Shown here piece by piece: positions 56,341-64,000 of a DNA stretch of 64,000 nucleotides. Position 1 is the stretch's first letter. Each line of letters begins with the position of its first letter. The translations under genes were made by a program, and so were the position numbers. A model generated the notes under the pieces. It did not search any database. It was not told the DNA's origin and worked only from the letters and a program-made list of their open reading frames with translations. The stretch is from contig NZ_CP046176.1 in assembly GCF_013009555.1 (NCBI RefSeq), positions 1,085,501 through 1,149,500 of the forward strand. Direction: 5' to 3'. This stretch comes from Phocaeicola dorei (GTDB lineage: Bacteria; Bacteroidota; Bacteroidia; Bacteroidales; Bacteroidaceae).

Positions 56341-57222
56341 ATGCAACTAATTGATGGAAAAGCTATTTCGGAACTGGTGAAGCAGGAAATTGCTGCGGAA
56401 GTTGCCGAAATCGTGGCTAAAGGTGGCAAGCGTCCCCATTTAGCTGCAATTCTCGTCGGACACGACGGAGGAAGTGAAACATACGTAGCGGCCAAGGTAA
56501 AGGCTTGTGAGGTATGTGGTTTCAAATCCAGTCTGATTCGCTATGAAGCGGATGTGACGGAAGAAGAATTATTGGCAAAGGTCAGAGAACTGAATGAGGA
56601 TGCTGACGTGGATGGTTTCATTGTACAGCTCCCTTTGCCGAAACATATTTCCGAGCAGAAAGTGATTGAAACCATTGACTATCGGAAAGATGTGGATGGT
56701 TTTCACCCTATCAATGTAGGCCGTATGTCCATTGGTCTTCCTTGCTATGTATCTGCTACTCCTAACGGTATTCTTGAATTGCTGAAGCGTTACAACATTG
56801 AAACCCAAGGAAAAAAATGTGTGGTATTGGGCCGCAGTAACATTGTAGGTAAGCCTATGGCAAGTCTGATGATGCAGAAAGCTTATCCGGGTGATGCCAC
56901 TGTAACTGTTTGCCACAGCCGCAGCAAGGATTTGGTAAAAGAATGTCAGGAAGCTGACATTATCATTGCTGCACTGGGTCAGCCTAATTTTGTAAAGGCT
57001 GAGATGGTGAAAGAAGGTGCGGTCATTATTGATGTAGGTACTACCCGTGTGCCGGATGCTACAAAGAAATCCGGATTCAAACTGACCGGCGATGTGAAAT
57101 TTGATGAAGTGGCTCCCAAATGTTCTTATATCACTCCGGTGCCGGGCGGTGTGGGGCCCATGACTATTGTATCTTTAATGAAGAATACGTTGCTGGCTGG
57201 AAAAAAGGTCATTTACAAGTAA
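56341..57222 (+). CDS. folD: Bifunctional methylenetetrahydrofolate dehydrogenase/cyclohydrolase
   Basis: 293 residues, normal size. Signatures are the catalytic region [19 protein letters not shown] with the conserved Lys, [14 protein letters not shown], the nucleotide-binding [17 protein letters not shown], and [18 protein letters not shown] at the end. It interconverts one-carbon units on tetrahydrofolate with NADP(H). Single gene, between the ffh terminator and a non-coding region. Confidence 0.97.
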   Translation: MQLIDGKAISELVKQEIAAEVAEIVAKGGKRPHLAAILVGHDGGSETYVAAKVKACEVCGFKSSLIRYEADVTEEELLAKVRELNEDADVDGFIVQLPLPKHISEQKVIETIDYRKDVDGFHPINVGRMSIGLPCYVSATPNGILELLKRYNIETQGKKCVVLGRSNIVGKPMASLMMQKAYPGDATVTVCHSRSKDLVKECQEADIIIAALGQPNFVKAEMVKEGAVIIDVGTTRVPDATKKSGFKLTGDVKFDEVAPKCSYITPVPGGVGPMTIVSLMKNTLLAGKKVIYK

Positions 57223-57261
57223 GTGCCATGCGCTTTGCGAAGCTTGATGGATAAAAAAGAA

Positions 57262-57314
57262 TGTGTCAAAAGTTTGGTAATGCTTACAGGATAAGCTGAC
57301 CTGCTTTTGACACA
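57262..57314 (+). terminator. Hairpin after folD with GTGTCAAAAG arm
   Basis: TGTGTCAAAAG (57262-57272) pairs perfectly with CTTTTGACACA (57304-57314) over a 31-base loop; a weak T stretch follows. The arm shares GTGTCAAAAG with the hairpin after SusD at 3.5 kb. Confidence 0.6.
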
Positions 57315-58159
57315 CTTGTTTTCATGAACAAAAGTTATGCCTGCTTTTCGGACTTACCTGTAAAATCATAAGGAAGGATTTTCGCTCTTAAAAGATTATT
57401 TTGTTCTTCGGAATGACTATATTTTCGGGAGTGTCTTTGATGTATAGGTCTTTCTCGCTGGGAAGTTCGGGACATTTATGCCCTCATGCTCTCACTGCAT
57501 GTATAATAGGTTTATTATAAAAGATTTAGATGGTGAGGGTAAAAAATATTGCTCTCACTTATGCTCTTATGCCCTCATTATATTTTGAAGCTGAATTTTG
57601 CATAAGAGGCTTGAAAACAGTTATATATATTCTTTTTATAGGCTATTCCGTTTTGATGTAAAGTAGGCTATTTTTAGGCTTTTTTTCTTGTAAGAAGTGC
57701 GCATAGAGGATTTGTACCTTTATGGAATATGGCGGATTCCAGCTGTGGTAAAAAAGATCAGGTCATTTTTAAAAAAGATGACAAGCTTTTTTTAAAAGGC
57801 CGCCGTCTTTTTTAAAAACGTCTTGGTCTTTTTTTTAAATGTCCTTGTCTTTTGGACTGGCGGTTGGCATGCTTGCTGACGTAGTTTCTGTTGGGGTCAT
57901 TGTCATCAATAAGGCATGTGTGTGATATATAAAGATTTGTTGCAAATGCTTGTAGACCCTCTTTCTAATTTTTATTTGTATTATTCGCTTGAAAAAAACG
58001 ATGGTACTGCTGTTTCAGAACGGGTACAGGTTAGTGAAGCCTGTTGGCACAGTTCGGGGTTGCTCCTACGGAATTCAAGCGTATGAAAACTGTAAATTAG
58101 TGTAGAACTTTGTTCTTTACGAATTTTTTCCTATCTTGTACCCTTTAATATTAGAATAG
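57315..58159. other. Non-coding region between folD and the CapA-like gene
   Basis: No frame of useful length with a plausible start is seen. It contains two copies of a TATGCCCTCAT-like phrase (57479-57489 and 57568-57578) with nearby GCTCTCACT, and the 21-bp phased T-tract array described separately. At about 940 bp from folD it is the longest gene-free stretch of the window. Confidence 0.6.
57761..57855. repeat. Five-unit imperfect tandem repeat with 21-bp phased T/A tracts
   Basis: The pattern is a G/C-containing nine-mer of the type GTCnnnGTC followed by T5-8 A3-6. The base before each T tract lies at 57764, 57786, 57807, 57828 and 57849, a period of 22, 21, 21 and 21 bp. Two helical turns per unit puts all tracts on one face of the helix, as in intrinsically bent DNA. 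Confidence 0.65.
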
Positions 58160-59233
58160 ATGAAACAGATCTTCATTCTTTTTTTGCTATGGTTTGGTTT
58201 GTCGCTATCGGCGCAAGATCAGATCTCTTTGTTGTTTGTCGGTGATTTGATGCAACATCAGGCTCAAATTGATGCAGCCAGGCAAGGAGACGGGTATAAT
58301 TATAATGATTGTTTCCGTCATGTGAAGAAAGAAATAAGTGAGGCGGATATGGCTATAGGGAACTTGGAGGTGACATTGGGAGGAAAGCCTTATAGAGGGT
58401 ATCCGGTGTTCAGTGCTCCGGACGAATATCTTTATGCCATAAAGGAAGCCGGATTTGATGTATTGCTGACCGCTAACAATCATTGTCTGGATAAGGGGAA
58501 ACTGGGGCTGGAACGTACTATCCTGATGCTGGATTCTTTGAAAATACATCATGCTGGGACCTATAGGAACCCGGAAGAACGCCATAGGAACTACCCGTTA
58601 TTGATTGAGAAAAATGGTTTTAGAATTGTATTGTTGAACTATACTTATGGAACGAATGGCTTTAAGACTGATGCTCCGAATATGGTTAATTATATTAATC
58701 GGGAACAGATAAAAAAAGATATTCTTGATGCGCGCAGGAAACTTCCTGATGTTATTATAGCCTGTATGCATTGGGGAGTGGAATATTGTTCGTTCCCTGA
58801 ACGATCGGAGCGTGAACTGGCTGGCTGGTTGATTGGACAAGGAGTTGATCATGTAATAGGTTCGCATCCGCATGTACTCCAGCCTATGGAAATTGTAAAA
58901 GACTCCCGGACTCCTGCCCGGCATGTCATTGTTTATTCATTAGGTAATTTTATCTCAAATATGTCGAAAGAAAAAACGGATGGAGGAGCTATGGTGAGAT
59001 TGAAGTTGCAACGGATTTTTCGAATAACTCGTTTAGCGAATTGTGAATATGCGTTGGTTTGGACTTCGAGACCAGTTTTAAGTAAAAAAAAGAACTTTGA
59101 ATTATATCCTGTTACTTTTATAAATAAATCCATTCATAATGAGGAACTTAATGTGATGAAACGTTTCTTGAAAGGAACTGAGAATTTATTAGGGAAATCG
59201 AATGGAGGCATAAAAGAGTATTTTTTTGAATAA
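58160..59233 (+). CDS. CapA-family (PGA-synthesis-type) metallophosphatase-like protein
   Basis: 357 residues with signal peptide (FILFLLWFGLSLSAQ). The CapA fold is recognised by LLFVGDLMQHQ near the N terminus, EADMAIGNLEVTLGG, LLTANNHCLDKG, VIIACMHWGVEY and VIGSHPHVLQPMEI, with YSLGNFIS near the end. The Asp, Asn and His residues fit a calcineurin-like metal site. CapA acts in poly-gamma-glutamate capsule formation in Bacillus, but these Bacteroidetes homologs occur without capBC, as here, and their role is open. Confidence 0.9.
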   Translation: MKQIFILFLLWFGLSLSAQDQISLLFVGDLMQHQAQIDAARQGDGYNYNDCFRHVKKEISEADMAIGNLEVTLGGKPYRGYPVFSAPDEYLYAIKEAGFDVLLTANNHCLDKGKLGLERTILMLDSLKIHHAGTYRNPEERHRNYPLLIEKNGFRIVLLNYTYGTNGFKTDAPNMVNYINREQIKKDILDARRKLPDVIIACMHWGVEYCSFPERSERELAGWLIGQGVDHVIGSHPHVLQPMEIVKDSRTPARHVIVYSLGNFISNMSKEKTDGGAMVRLKLQRIFRITRLANCEYALVWTSRPVLSKKKNFELYPVTFINKSIHNEELNVMKRFLKGTENLLGKSNGGIKEYFFE

Positions 59234-59248
59234 TTTTTCCTCAAAAAG

Positions 59249-59279
59249 TTTGCGGATATAAAAAAAAACAGTACCTTTG
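59249..59279 (+). promoter_or_regulatory. Promoter of tRNA-His
   Basis: TTTG (59249-59252), 19 bp, TACCTTTG (59272-59279): both elements match the consensus. The tRNA begins 28 bp after the -7 element. Confidence 0.88.
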
Positions 59280-59307
59280 CATCGCTTTCGAAAGGAAAGC
59301 CTAACAT

Positions 59308-59382
59308 GGTGACTATAGTTCAGTCGGTTAGAGCGTCAGATTGTGGTTCTGAATGTCGTGGGTTCGAATCCCACTAGTCACC
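59308..59382 (+). tRNA. tRNA-His (anticodon GTG)
   Basis: A full cloverleaf is visible. The acceptor arm GTGACTA (59309-59315) pairs with TAGTCAC (59375-59381). The anticodon stem TCAGA/TCTGA encloses TTGTGGT with anticodon GTG at 59343-59345; the T arm has GTGGGTTCGAATCCCAC. The extra 5' G typical of tRNA-His (59308) is encoded and faces C at 59382. CCA is not encoded. Confidence 0.96.
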
Positions 59383-59394
59383 CTTTAACATATG

Positions 59395-59433
59395 AAAGGT
59401 TCTGTAAATCTAATGATTTATAGAACCTTTTTT
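59395..59433 (+). terminator. Terminator after tRNA-His
   Basis: The 15-base arm 59395-59409 pairs with 59416-59430 with one wobble, followed by continuing T residues. Confidence 0.85.
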
Positions 59434-59461
59434 CAGTTTTTATATCTATTAGTGTATTATC

Positions 59462-60028
59462 ATGGTGATAAATTTAAAAGATAATAGCGAAAAGGATAAG
59501 TATATCTTGGAGTTGTTCCGGACATCTCCCAAGGAGGCTTTTCGTTTATTATTTGATGCTTATCACATGAAATTATGTATATATGCAGTGCAACTGACCG
59601 ATTCTTTTGAGATGGCTGAAGATATTGTGCAGGATTTCTTTATCTATTTTTGGGAGAAGAAATATTACTTGAAAATAAATCAAAATCTTCGTTACTATCT
59701 TTATTTGTCTGTGCGGAATGCGGCAATCAATACTTTACAGAAAAATAACATGTTATCTATGGAGGAACTCTCAGGTCTTGATATGAGTATTCCTGAAGAG
59801 TCTATAGATGAAGAGGAGCAAGAGGAACGAAATAAGTTATTATTGGAAAAATTACAAAAATTACCTCGTCAGGAATTACAAGTAGTGAGAGCTGTCATTA
59901 TGGAAAATAAGAAATATAAAGAAGCGGCTGAAGAACTCCATATTTCTGTGAATACCCTAAAAACTCATCTGACAAGAGCCTTGAGACAATTAAGAAAAGA
60001 ATACAATCTACACTCACTGTTTTACTAA
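59462..60028 (+). CDS. ECF-type RNA polymerase sigma factor
   Basis: 188 residues. Region 2: LFDAYHMKLCIYAVQLTDSFEMAEDIVQDFFIYFWEKK (about 30-65). Region 4: LQKLPRQELQVVRAVIMENKKYKEAAEELH with the HTH ISVNTLKTHLTRALRQLRKEY. An acidic linker (PEESIDEEEQEERNK) joins them. It precedes fecR by 72 bp and then an STN-bearing SusC, the standard Bacteroidetes signalling unit, so it probably activates the SusC locus when substrate is present. Confidence 0.95.
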   Translation: MVINLKDNSEKDKYILELFRTSPKEAFRLLFDAYHMKLCIYAVQLTDSFEMAEDIVQDFFIYFWEKKYYLKINQNLRYYLYLSVRNAAINTLQKNNMLSMEELSGLDMSIPEESIDEEEQEERNKLLLEKLQKLPRQELQVVRAVIMENKKYKEAAEELHISVNTLKTHLTRALRQLRKEYNLHSLFY

Positions 60029-60100
60029 AATTAAATTTTTCTTCTTTTCCTGTCACCCATTTATTAATTTGGGCTCTCTTTTATTAAAAGAAAGTAATCG

Positions 60101-61180
60101 ATGAACAAAGAGAATCCAAAAAAGAACAAAAAGTCTTTTGAGTATTATATAGCGCAGCGAAAAGAAGAATTTCGTTGTCAATATGATCATGAACGTTCAT
60201 GGGAAAACCTGCAATACAAGCTTGAAAAAAGAAGGAAACGCCGTATCAGTTTATATTGTGTAGCGGCATCAGCGGCTCTTCTTTTTCTTATTTTAGGAAT
60301 TAGTCATATATTCTCTCTCCACAATAACACGCAAAACAAGGAGGCTGTAGTGGCTGCTGTGATTTCATTTCCGGAAACAGGCAGCCGCAAGGCTATCCTT
60401 ACTTTAGAGAATGGAGAAAAAGTGGACTTGTCTGTTAAAAAAGGTACTATTTCTAATGTAAATTCTACTGTAATCAATAATAATGCCAATCAATTATTGA
60501 CTTATAGAAAAGTGGAAGAGGTTTCTTCAACTCCTCAGATTAATACACTGGCTATTCCAAGAGGAGGGGAATATCAGTTGATTTTATCGGATGGAACAAG
60601 GATATGGATGAATGCTGAAAGTCTTTTACGTTATCCAACTTCTTTCGTTGGAGAAAAAAGAGAAGTATTTCTAGAAGGGGAAGCTTTTTTTGAAGTGGCG
60701 AAAGATGCTAAACATCCTTTTATAGTTCATACAAACAGACATTCGGTGGAGGTACTTGGTACAAGTTTTAATATATCTGCTTATCCTGATTATAAGGTAT
60801 ATACAACTCTTGCAGAAGGGCGTATTAAAGTAAGTACAGCTAAAGTTTCGGTTGTGTTAAATCCTGACCAACAAGCGGTTATTGAACTGGATAATGATGA
60901 TATAGTGACACGTGATGTGCCTGCTTATCTATTTACTTCTTGGGCGAAGGGAAATTATGAGTTTCGTAATACGTCTTTGTCTGAAATTGTTGCCCAACTG
61001 TCACGGTGGTATAATGTAGATATCTATTTTAAAAATGAATCTTTGAAAGATAAAAGATTTGCAGGTATCATCTTCAGGGATGAAGAGTTAAATTTTGCTA
61101 TTGAAGTAATTGAGAGAGTGTCTAATGTACATTTTACCCGCGAAGGAGAAACGATTTACATTGAAGATAAGCACGAATGA
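60101..61180 (+). CDS. FecR-family anti-sigma factor
   Basis: 359 residues. Basic cytoplasmic N terminus, one membrane helix (ISLYCVAASAALLFLILGISHIF, about 49-71), FecR domain (IPRGGEYQLILSDGTRIWMNAES, EGEAFFEVAKDAKHPFIVHT, VLGTSFNISAYPD) and a C-terminal DUF4974 (NTSLSEIVAQLSRWYNVDIYF). It lies between the sigma gene and the SusC gene and should transmit the receptor signal to the sigma factor. Confidence 0.95.
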   Translation: MNKENPKKNKKSFEYYIAQRKEEFRCQYDHERSWENLQYKLEKRRKRRISLYCVAASAALLFLILGISHIFSLHNNTQNKEAVVAAVISFPETGSRKAILTLENGEKVDLSVKKGTISNVNSTVINNNANQLLTYRKVEEVSSTPQINTLAIPRGGEYQLILSDGTRIWMNAESLLRYPTSFVGEKREVFLEGEAFFEVAKDAKHPFIVHTNRHSVEVLGTSFNISAYPDYKVYTTLAEGRIKVSTAKVSVVLNPDQQAVIELDNDDIVTRDVPAYLFTSWAKGNYEFRNTSLSEIVAQLSRWYNVDIYFKNESLKDKRFAGIIFRDEELNFAIEVIERVSNVHFTREGETIYIEDKHE

Positions 61181-61237
61181 GAAAGTAAAATGATAGGAGA
61201 GAATTGACTTTTTTTAATAATAAATCAACAAACAATT

Positions 61238-64000
61238 ATGAGTACAAAACTTTTGAGCGAAACTATCTGTCGCAAAGGCCTCATGGTGAAATGCTTTGTT
61301 GCATTGATAGTATTTTGTTGTTCGGTGGGTGAAGCATTTGCCCAAACGGATACTAAAGTGACTATCAATGTGAACAATGTTTTAATCAGAACAGCCTTGG
61401 ATCAACTGCAAAGGGAAGCAAAGATCCATTTTGTTTACGATGAAGAAAATATTGATTCAGGAAAACGGGTAAGTTTATTTTACACCAAAACTTCTTTGAA
61501 TGCGGTTTTGGACGATTTTTGTAAACAGACTTCATTACGATATGAAGTAAAAAGAAATTTGATTCTTATTTTACCTTCAAAGGTTGAGAAAACAACCGGA
61601 AAACATGAACCCTTTTATATGACAGGTGTGGTTATGGATGAAACCGGAGAAAGTATTATTGGAGCTACCATTATGATTGGAGGTACAAGTCAGGGTACTG
61701 TAACCGATATAGATGGTCGGTATAGTTTGCGGGTTACTCCTGGTGATTTAGTGTCATTTACTTTTGTTGGAATGGCAGATAAAGTAGTCAAGGTACAAGC
61801 TGGTAAGAAAGTGGTGAATGTGAAAATGGAAACTAATGCCACTGCACTGGCGGATGTTGTAGTAACTGGCTATCAGACTTTGTCCAAAGAACGAGCAACA
61901 GGATCTTATTCTGTGATTTCAGAGAAAAGTACGAAGGGTAAACTGGAAACGGATGTGTTGTCACGTATTGAAGGATTGGTAGCAGGTATAAATAAAACTT
62001 CAAGCAACAGTAATGATGTTGTTATTCGTGGTATTACTACTTATATGGGAAATACAAAGCCATTGTATGTGGTTGATGGTATGCCTTATGAAGGTGATTT
62101 AGCATCAATAAATCCTACAGATGTACAAAATATAACAGTATTGAAGGATGCTGCTGCAAGTTCTATTTATGGTGCCCGTGCGGCTAATGGTGTAATTGTT
62201 ATTACAACTAAACGTGGACAGGAAGGTAAAACTAAAGTAAGTTATAATGGTAGTATTAAGTTGTCTCCAAAACCGGATTTTGATTATTTGAATTTGATGA
62301 GTAGTTCCGAGCTGGTAGATATGCAGATTGAGGGGTTTGATTATTATCATACGGCTTATGAGAATTTGAATAAGCGTCAAGCTGTAAATCCGGTAGTTAG
62401 CTTATTGTATCAGCATGAACGAGGTCAACTGACAGATGGTCAATTGGCAGATGCTCTGTTACCTTATCGTACAAATGATAATCGTAAACAAATAGAAGAT
62501 GAATTTGCGCGTGTAGGTATTGTTCATCAGCATAATTTAGCTATTTCTGGTGGATCTAATAAAAATCGATACATGGCTACTGTTAATTATATGGGTGATT
62601 ATGGTAATCAAAAGTATCAAAGTAAAGATCGTATTGGATTTAGCCTAAAAGATGATGTGGATTTTTTTGATTGGTTATCGGCTGATTTTGGAGTTACAGG
62701 AAGCTTTTATCGTTCAAAGGGTGATAATGGAGCAGGTAGTTATAGCAGCTTGATGAGTAGTTATCCTAGTTATTATATGTTAAGGGATTTACAGGGAAAT
62801 CCACTAGATTTTCAACGTACTAAATCAGATTATGAATTGCAACGTTTGCAAAGTATAGGTTTGATGGATGAAACATATAGTCCGATAAAGAATCGTGCAG
62901 AAGAAAGCTATCATAATAATTCCAATTATTATCGTTTGCATGCAGGATTGAAATTTAAAATTCTAGAAGGTCTTAATATTGATTTAAAATATCAGACAGA
63001 AGGGACTTATGATAAAAATCGTACTTTATATAGTAATATGTCATATAAAGTGCGTAATATGATAAATGATGCAGCTCAATATGATGCGGCAACAGGAAGC
63101 CTTACACTGAATGTCCCTAAAGGTGGCCAATTGGATGAAAGTCGTTATGAATCTTATTCGTATACAATGCGTGCTCAGGTGAACTTTAATCGTATATTGG
63201 GAAAACATGCTATATCTGCGTTGGGTGGTGCTGAACGTCGGTTGGTGCGTCGTACTGGTGCGCAGAATTATTATATGGGATATGATGATAATAGTTTGGG
63301 AGTAAAACCTATAAATCCGTTAGTTATGTCTCCTATTAATGGTACTGAAGCTTTGTTGGGGTCGTTTAATTGGGTCTATGGTGAATATAATGCATTGACT
63401 CATACAGAAGACCGATATGTTTCTTTTTATGCTAATGGTTCATATACATTTGACGAACGTTATTCATTAACTGGAAGTATTCGTATCGATCAATCTAATT
63501 TATTTGGTACTGATCCTAAATATCAGTATCGTCCGTTGTGGTCCGTTGGTGGTAGTTGGCAGATAGCTAATGAGCCTTTTATGGAAGATTGCACGTGGTT
63601 GAATCGTTTGAACTTGCGTATGACTTATGGTGTGGGTGGTAATGTTCCTAAAAATGCAGGACCGTATATGACTGTGGTTGATAGCGGATATAATGATTGG
63701 GTTGGAGATTTTGGTTCGTATATAAAGAATCCACCCAATTCTCAACTTCGTTGGGAGAAAACGGCTTCTACCAATGTGGGGCTTGATTTTTCTGTATTCA
63801 ATTCTCGTTTAAGCGGTAGTATTGATTATTATTATAAGAAAACGACGGACTTGTTAGGAAATCGTAATGCGGATCCGACTTTAGGTTGGGCAAGTTTATT
63901 GCAAAATTATGGCTCGATGTTTAATAGAGGTGTAGAATTGTCATTACAGAGTGTAAATATTCAAAATAAGAATTTTACTTGGGGGACAAATTTAATGTTT
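61238..64000 (+). CDS. SusC-like TonB-dependent receptor with STN domain (cut by window end)
   Basis: The frame opens at the ATG at 61238 and is still open at the last base, 921 codons. A cleavable signal (FVALIVFCCSVGEAFAQ) is followed by the STN domain (about 45-115; INVNNVLIRTALDQLQREAK, IHFVYDEENIDSG), a carboxypeptidase-regulatory-like domain (MTGVVMDETGESIIGATI), TonB box and plug (LADVVVTGYQTLSKE, LKDAAASSIYGARAANGVIV) and the start of the barrel. It is the receptor of the ECF/FecR unit upstream. A SusD gene would be expected just beyond the window. Confidence 0.95.
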   Translation, partial: MSTKLLSETICRKGLMVKCFVALIVFCCSVGEAFAQTDTKVTINVNNVLIRTALDQLQREAKIHFVYDEENIDSGKRVSLFYTKTSLNAVLDDFCKQTSLRYEVKRNLILILPSKVEKTTGKHEPFYMTGVVMDETGESIIGATIMIGGTSQGTVTDIDGRYSLRVTPGDLVSFTFVGMADKVVKVQAGKKVVNVKMETNATALADVVVTGYQTLSKERATGSYSVISEKSTKGKLETDVLSRIEGLVAGINKTSSNSNDVVIRGITTYMGNTKPLYVVDGMPYEGDLASINPTDVQNITVLKDAAASSIYGARAANGVIVITTKRGQEGKTKVSYNGSIKLSPKPDFDYLNLMSSSELVDMQIEGFDYYHTAYENLNKRQAVNPVVSLLYQHERGQLTDGQLADALLPYRTNDNRKQIEDEFARVGIVHQHNLAISGGSNKNRYMATVNYMGDYGNQKYQSKDRIGFSLKDDVDFFDWLSADFGVTGSFYRSKGDNGAGSYSSLMSSYPSYYMLRDLQGNPLDFQRTKSDYELQRLQSIGLMDETYSPIKNRAEESYHNNSNYYRLHAGLKFKILEGLNIDLKYQTEGTYDKNRTLYSNMSYKVRNMINDAAQYDAATGSLTLNVPKGGQLDESRYESYSYTMRAQVNFNRILGKHAISALGGAERRLVRRTGAQNYYMGYDDNSLGVKPINPLVMSPINGTEALLGSFNWVYGEYNALTHTEDRYVSFYANGSYTFDERYSLTGSIRIDQSNLFGTDPKYQYRPLWSVGGSWQIANEPFMEDCTWLNRLNLRMTYGVGGNVPKNAGPYMTVVDSGYNDWVGDFGSYIKNPPNSQLRWEKTASTNVGLDFSVFNSRLSGSIDYYYKKTTDLLGNRNADPTLGWASLLQNYGSMFNRGVELSLQSVNIQNKNFTWGTNLMF

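Noticed and set aside
57761..57855. CRISPR array
   Set aside because: Units are imperfect, only 21 bp and without distinct spacers; no cas genes are present.
59308..59382. tRNA-His as an attachment site for an integrated element
   Set aside because: No integrase gene and no second copy of the tRNA 3' end was seen in the window.

Overview
The window looks like a chromosomal segment of a gut Bacteroidales species, most likely Bacteroides or Phocaeicola. The reasons are three SusC-type receptors with SusD partners, a one-protein hybrid two-component regulator, ECF-sigma/FecR pairs, an hmu-type heme operon, an Mfa/Fim-type (type V) fimbrial operon, and promoters of the Bacteroides form (TTG or TTTG, 19-20 bp, TAnnTTTG). 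No phage, transposase or integrase gene is visible. Species identity is inference.

Layout. (1) 1-10.3 kb: a polysaccharide utilization locus with SusC (cut by the window edge), SusD, a family 2 glycoside hydrolase and a hybrid two-component regulator. (2) 10.3-21.2 kb: a divergent heme region. Rightward are a calycin-like lipoprotein, HmuY, an HmuR-type TonB receptor, the CobN-like HmuS and three small membrane proteins (HmuT, HmuU, HmuV-like). Leftward are two overlapping membrane-protein genes I do not recognise. Both promoters carry the same 10-bp box over the -33 element. (3) 21.4-33.6 kb: two tandem paralogous HTH regulators, then a six-gene fimbrial operon with two large lipoproteins, DUF3575, DUF3868/OmpA-like, Mfa1-type major subunit and FimB/Mfa2-type anchor. 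(4) 33.7-37.8 kb: a GH123-like/DUF4091 hydrolase, a TlpA-like thioredoxin lipoprotein and a dicarboxylate/amino-acid symporter. (5) 38-44.2 kb: a leftward FecR, SusC (with STN domain), SusD unit lacking an adjacent sigma factor. (6) 44.4-52.9 kb: pgk, a porin, a GH20 hexosaminidase, a NagX-like membrane acyltransferase cotranscribed with an orphan ECF sigma factor, and a FadL-like porin. (7) 52.9-59.4 kb: a structured 600-bp non-coding region with helically phased TGTGGA repeats, a MATE exporter, ffh, folD, a 940-bp non-coding region with a 21-bp phased T-tract repeat, a CapA-like protein and tRNA-His. (8) 59.5-64 kb: an ECF sigma, FecR, STN-SusC unit that runs off the window.

How it fits together. 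Regions 1, 5 and 8 are glycan or nutrient uptake systems under two kinds of control: a hybrid sensor for the GH2 locus, and trans-envelope ECF/FecR signalling for the STN-bearing SusC proteins. GH2, GH20 and the GH123-like enzyme, with the NagX-like protein, suggest use of host-type amino-sugar or galactose-containing glycans. The heme region appears methionine-adapted: the receptor lacks a histidine where HmuR-type receptors have one, and HmuS carries a Met-rich insert. The best candidates for undescribed biology are the membrane-protein pair sharing the hmu operator-like box, the tandem regulators ahead of the fimbrial operon, the split ECF/FecR arrangement, and the phased-repeat region near 53.1 kb.
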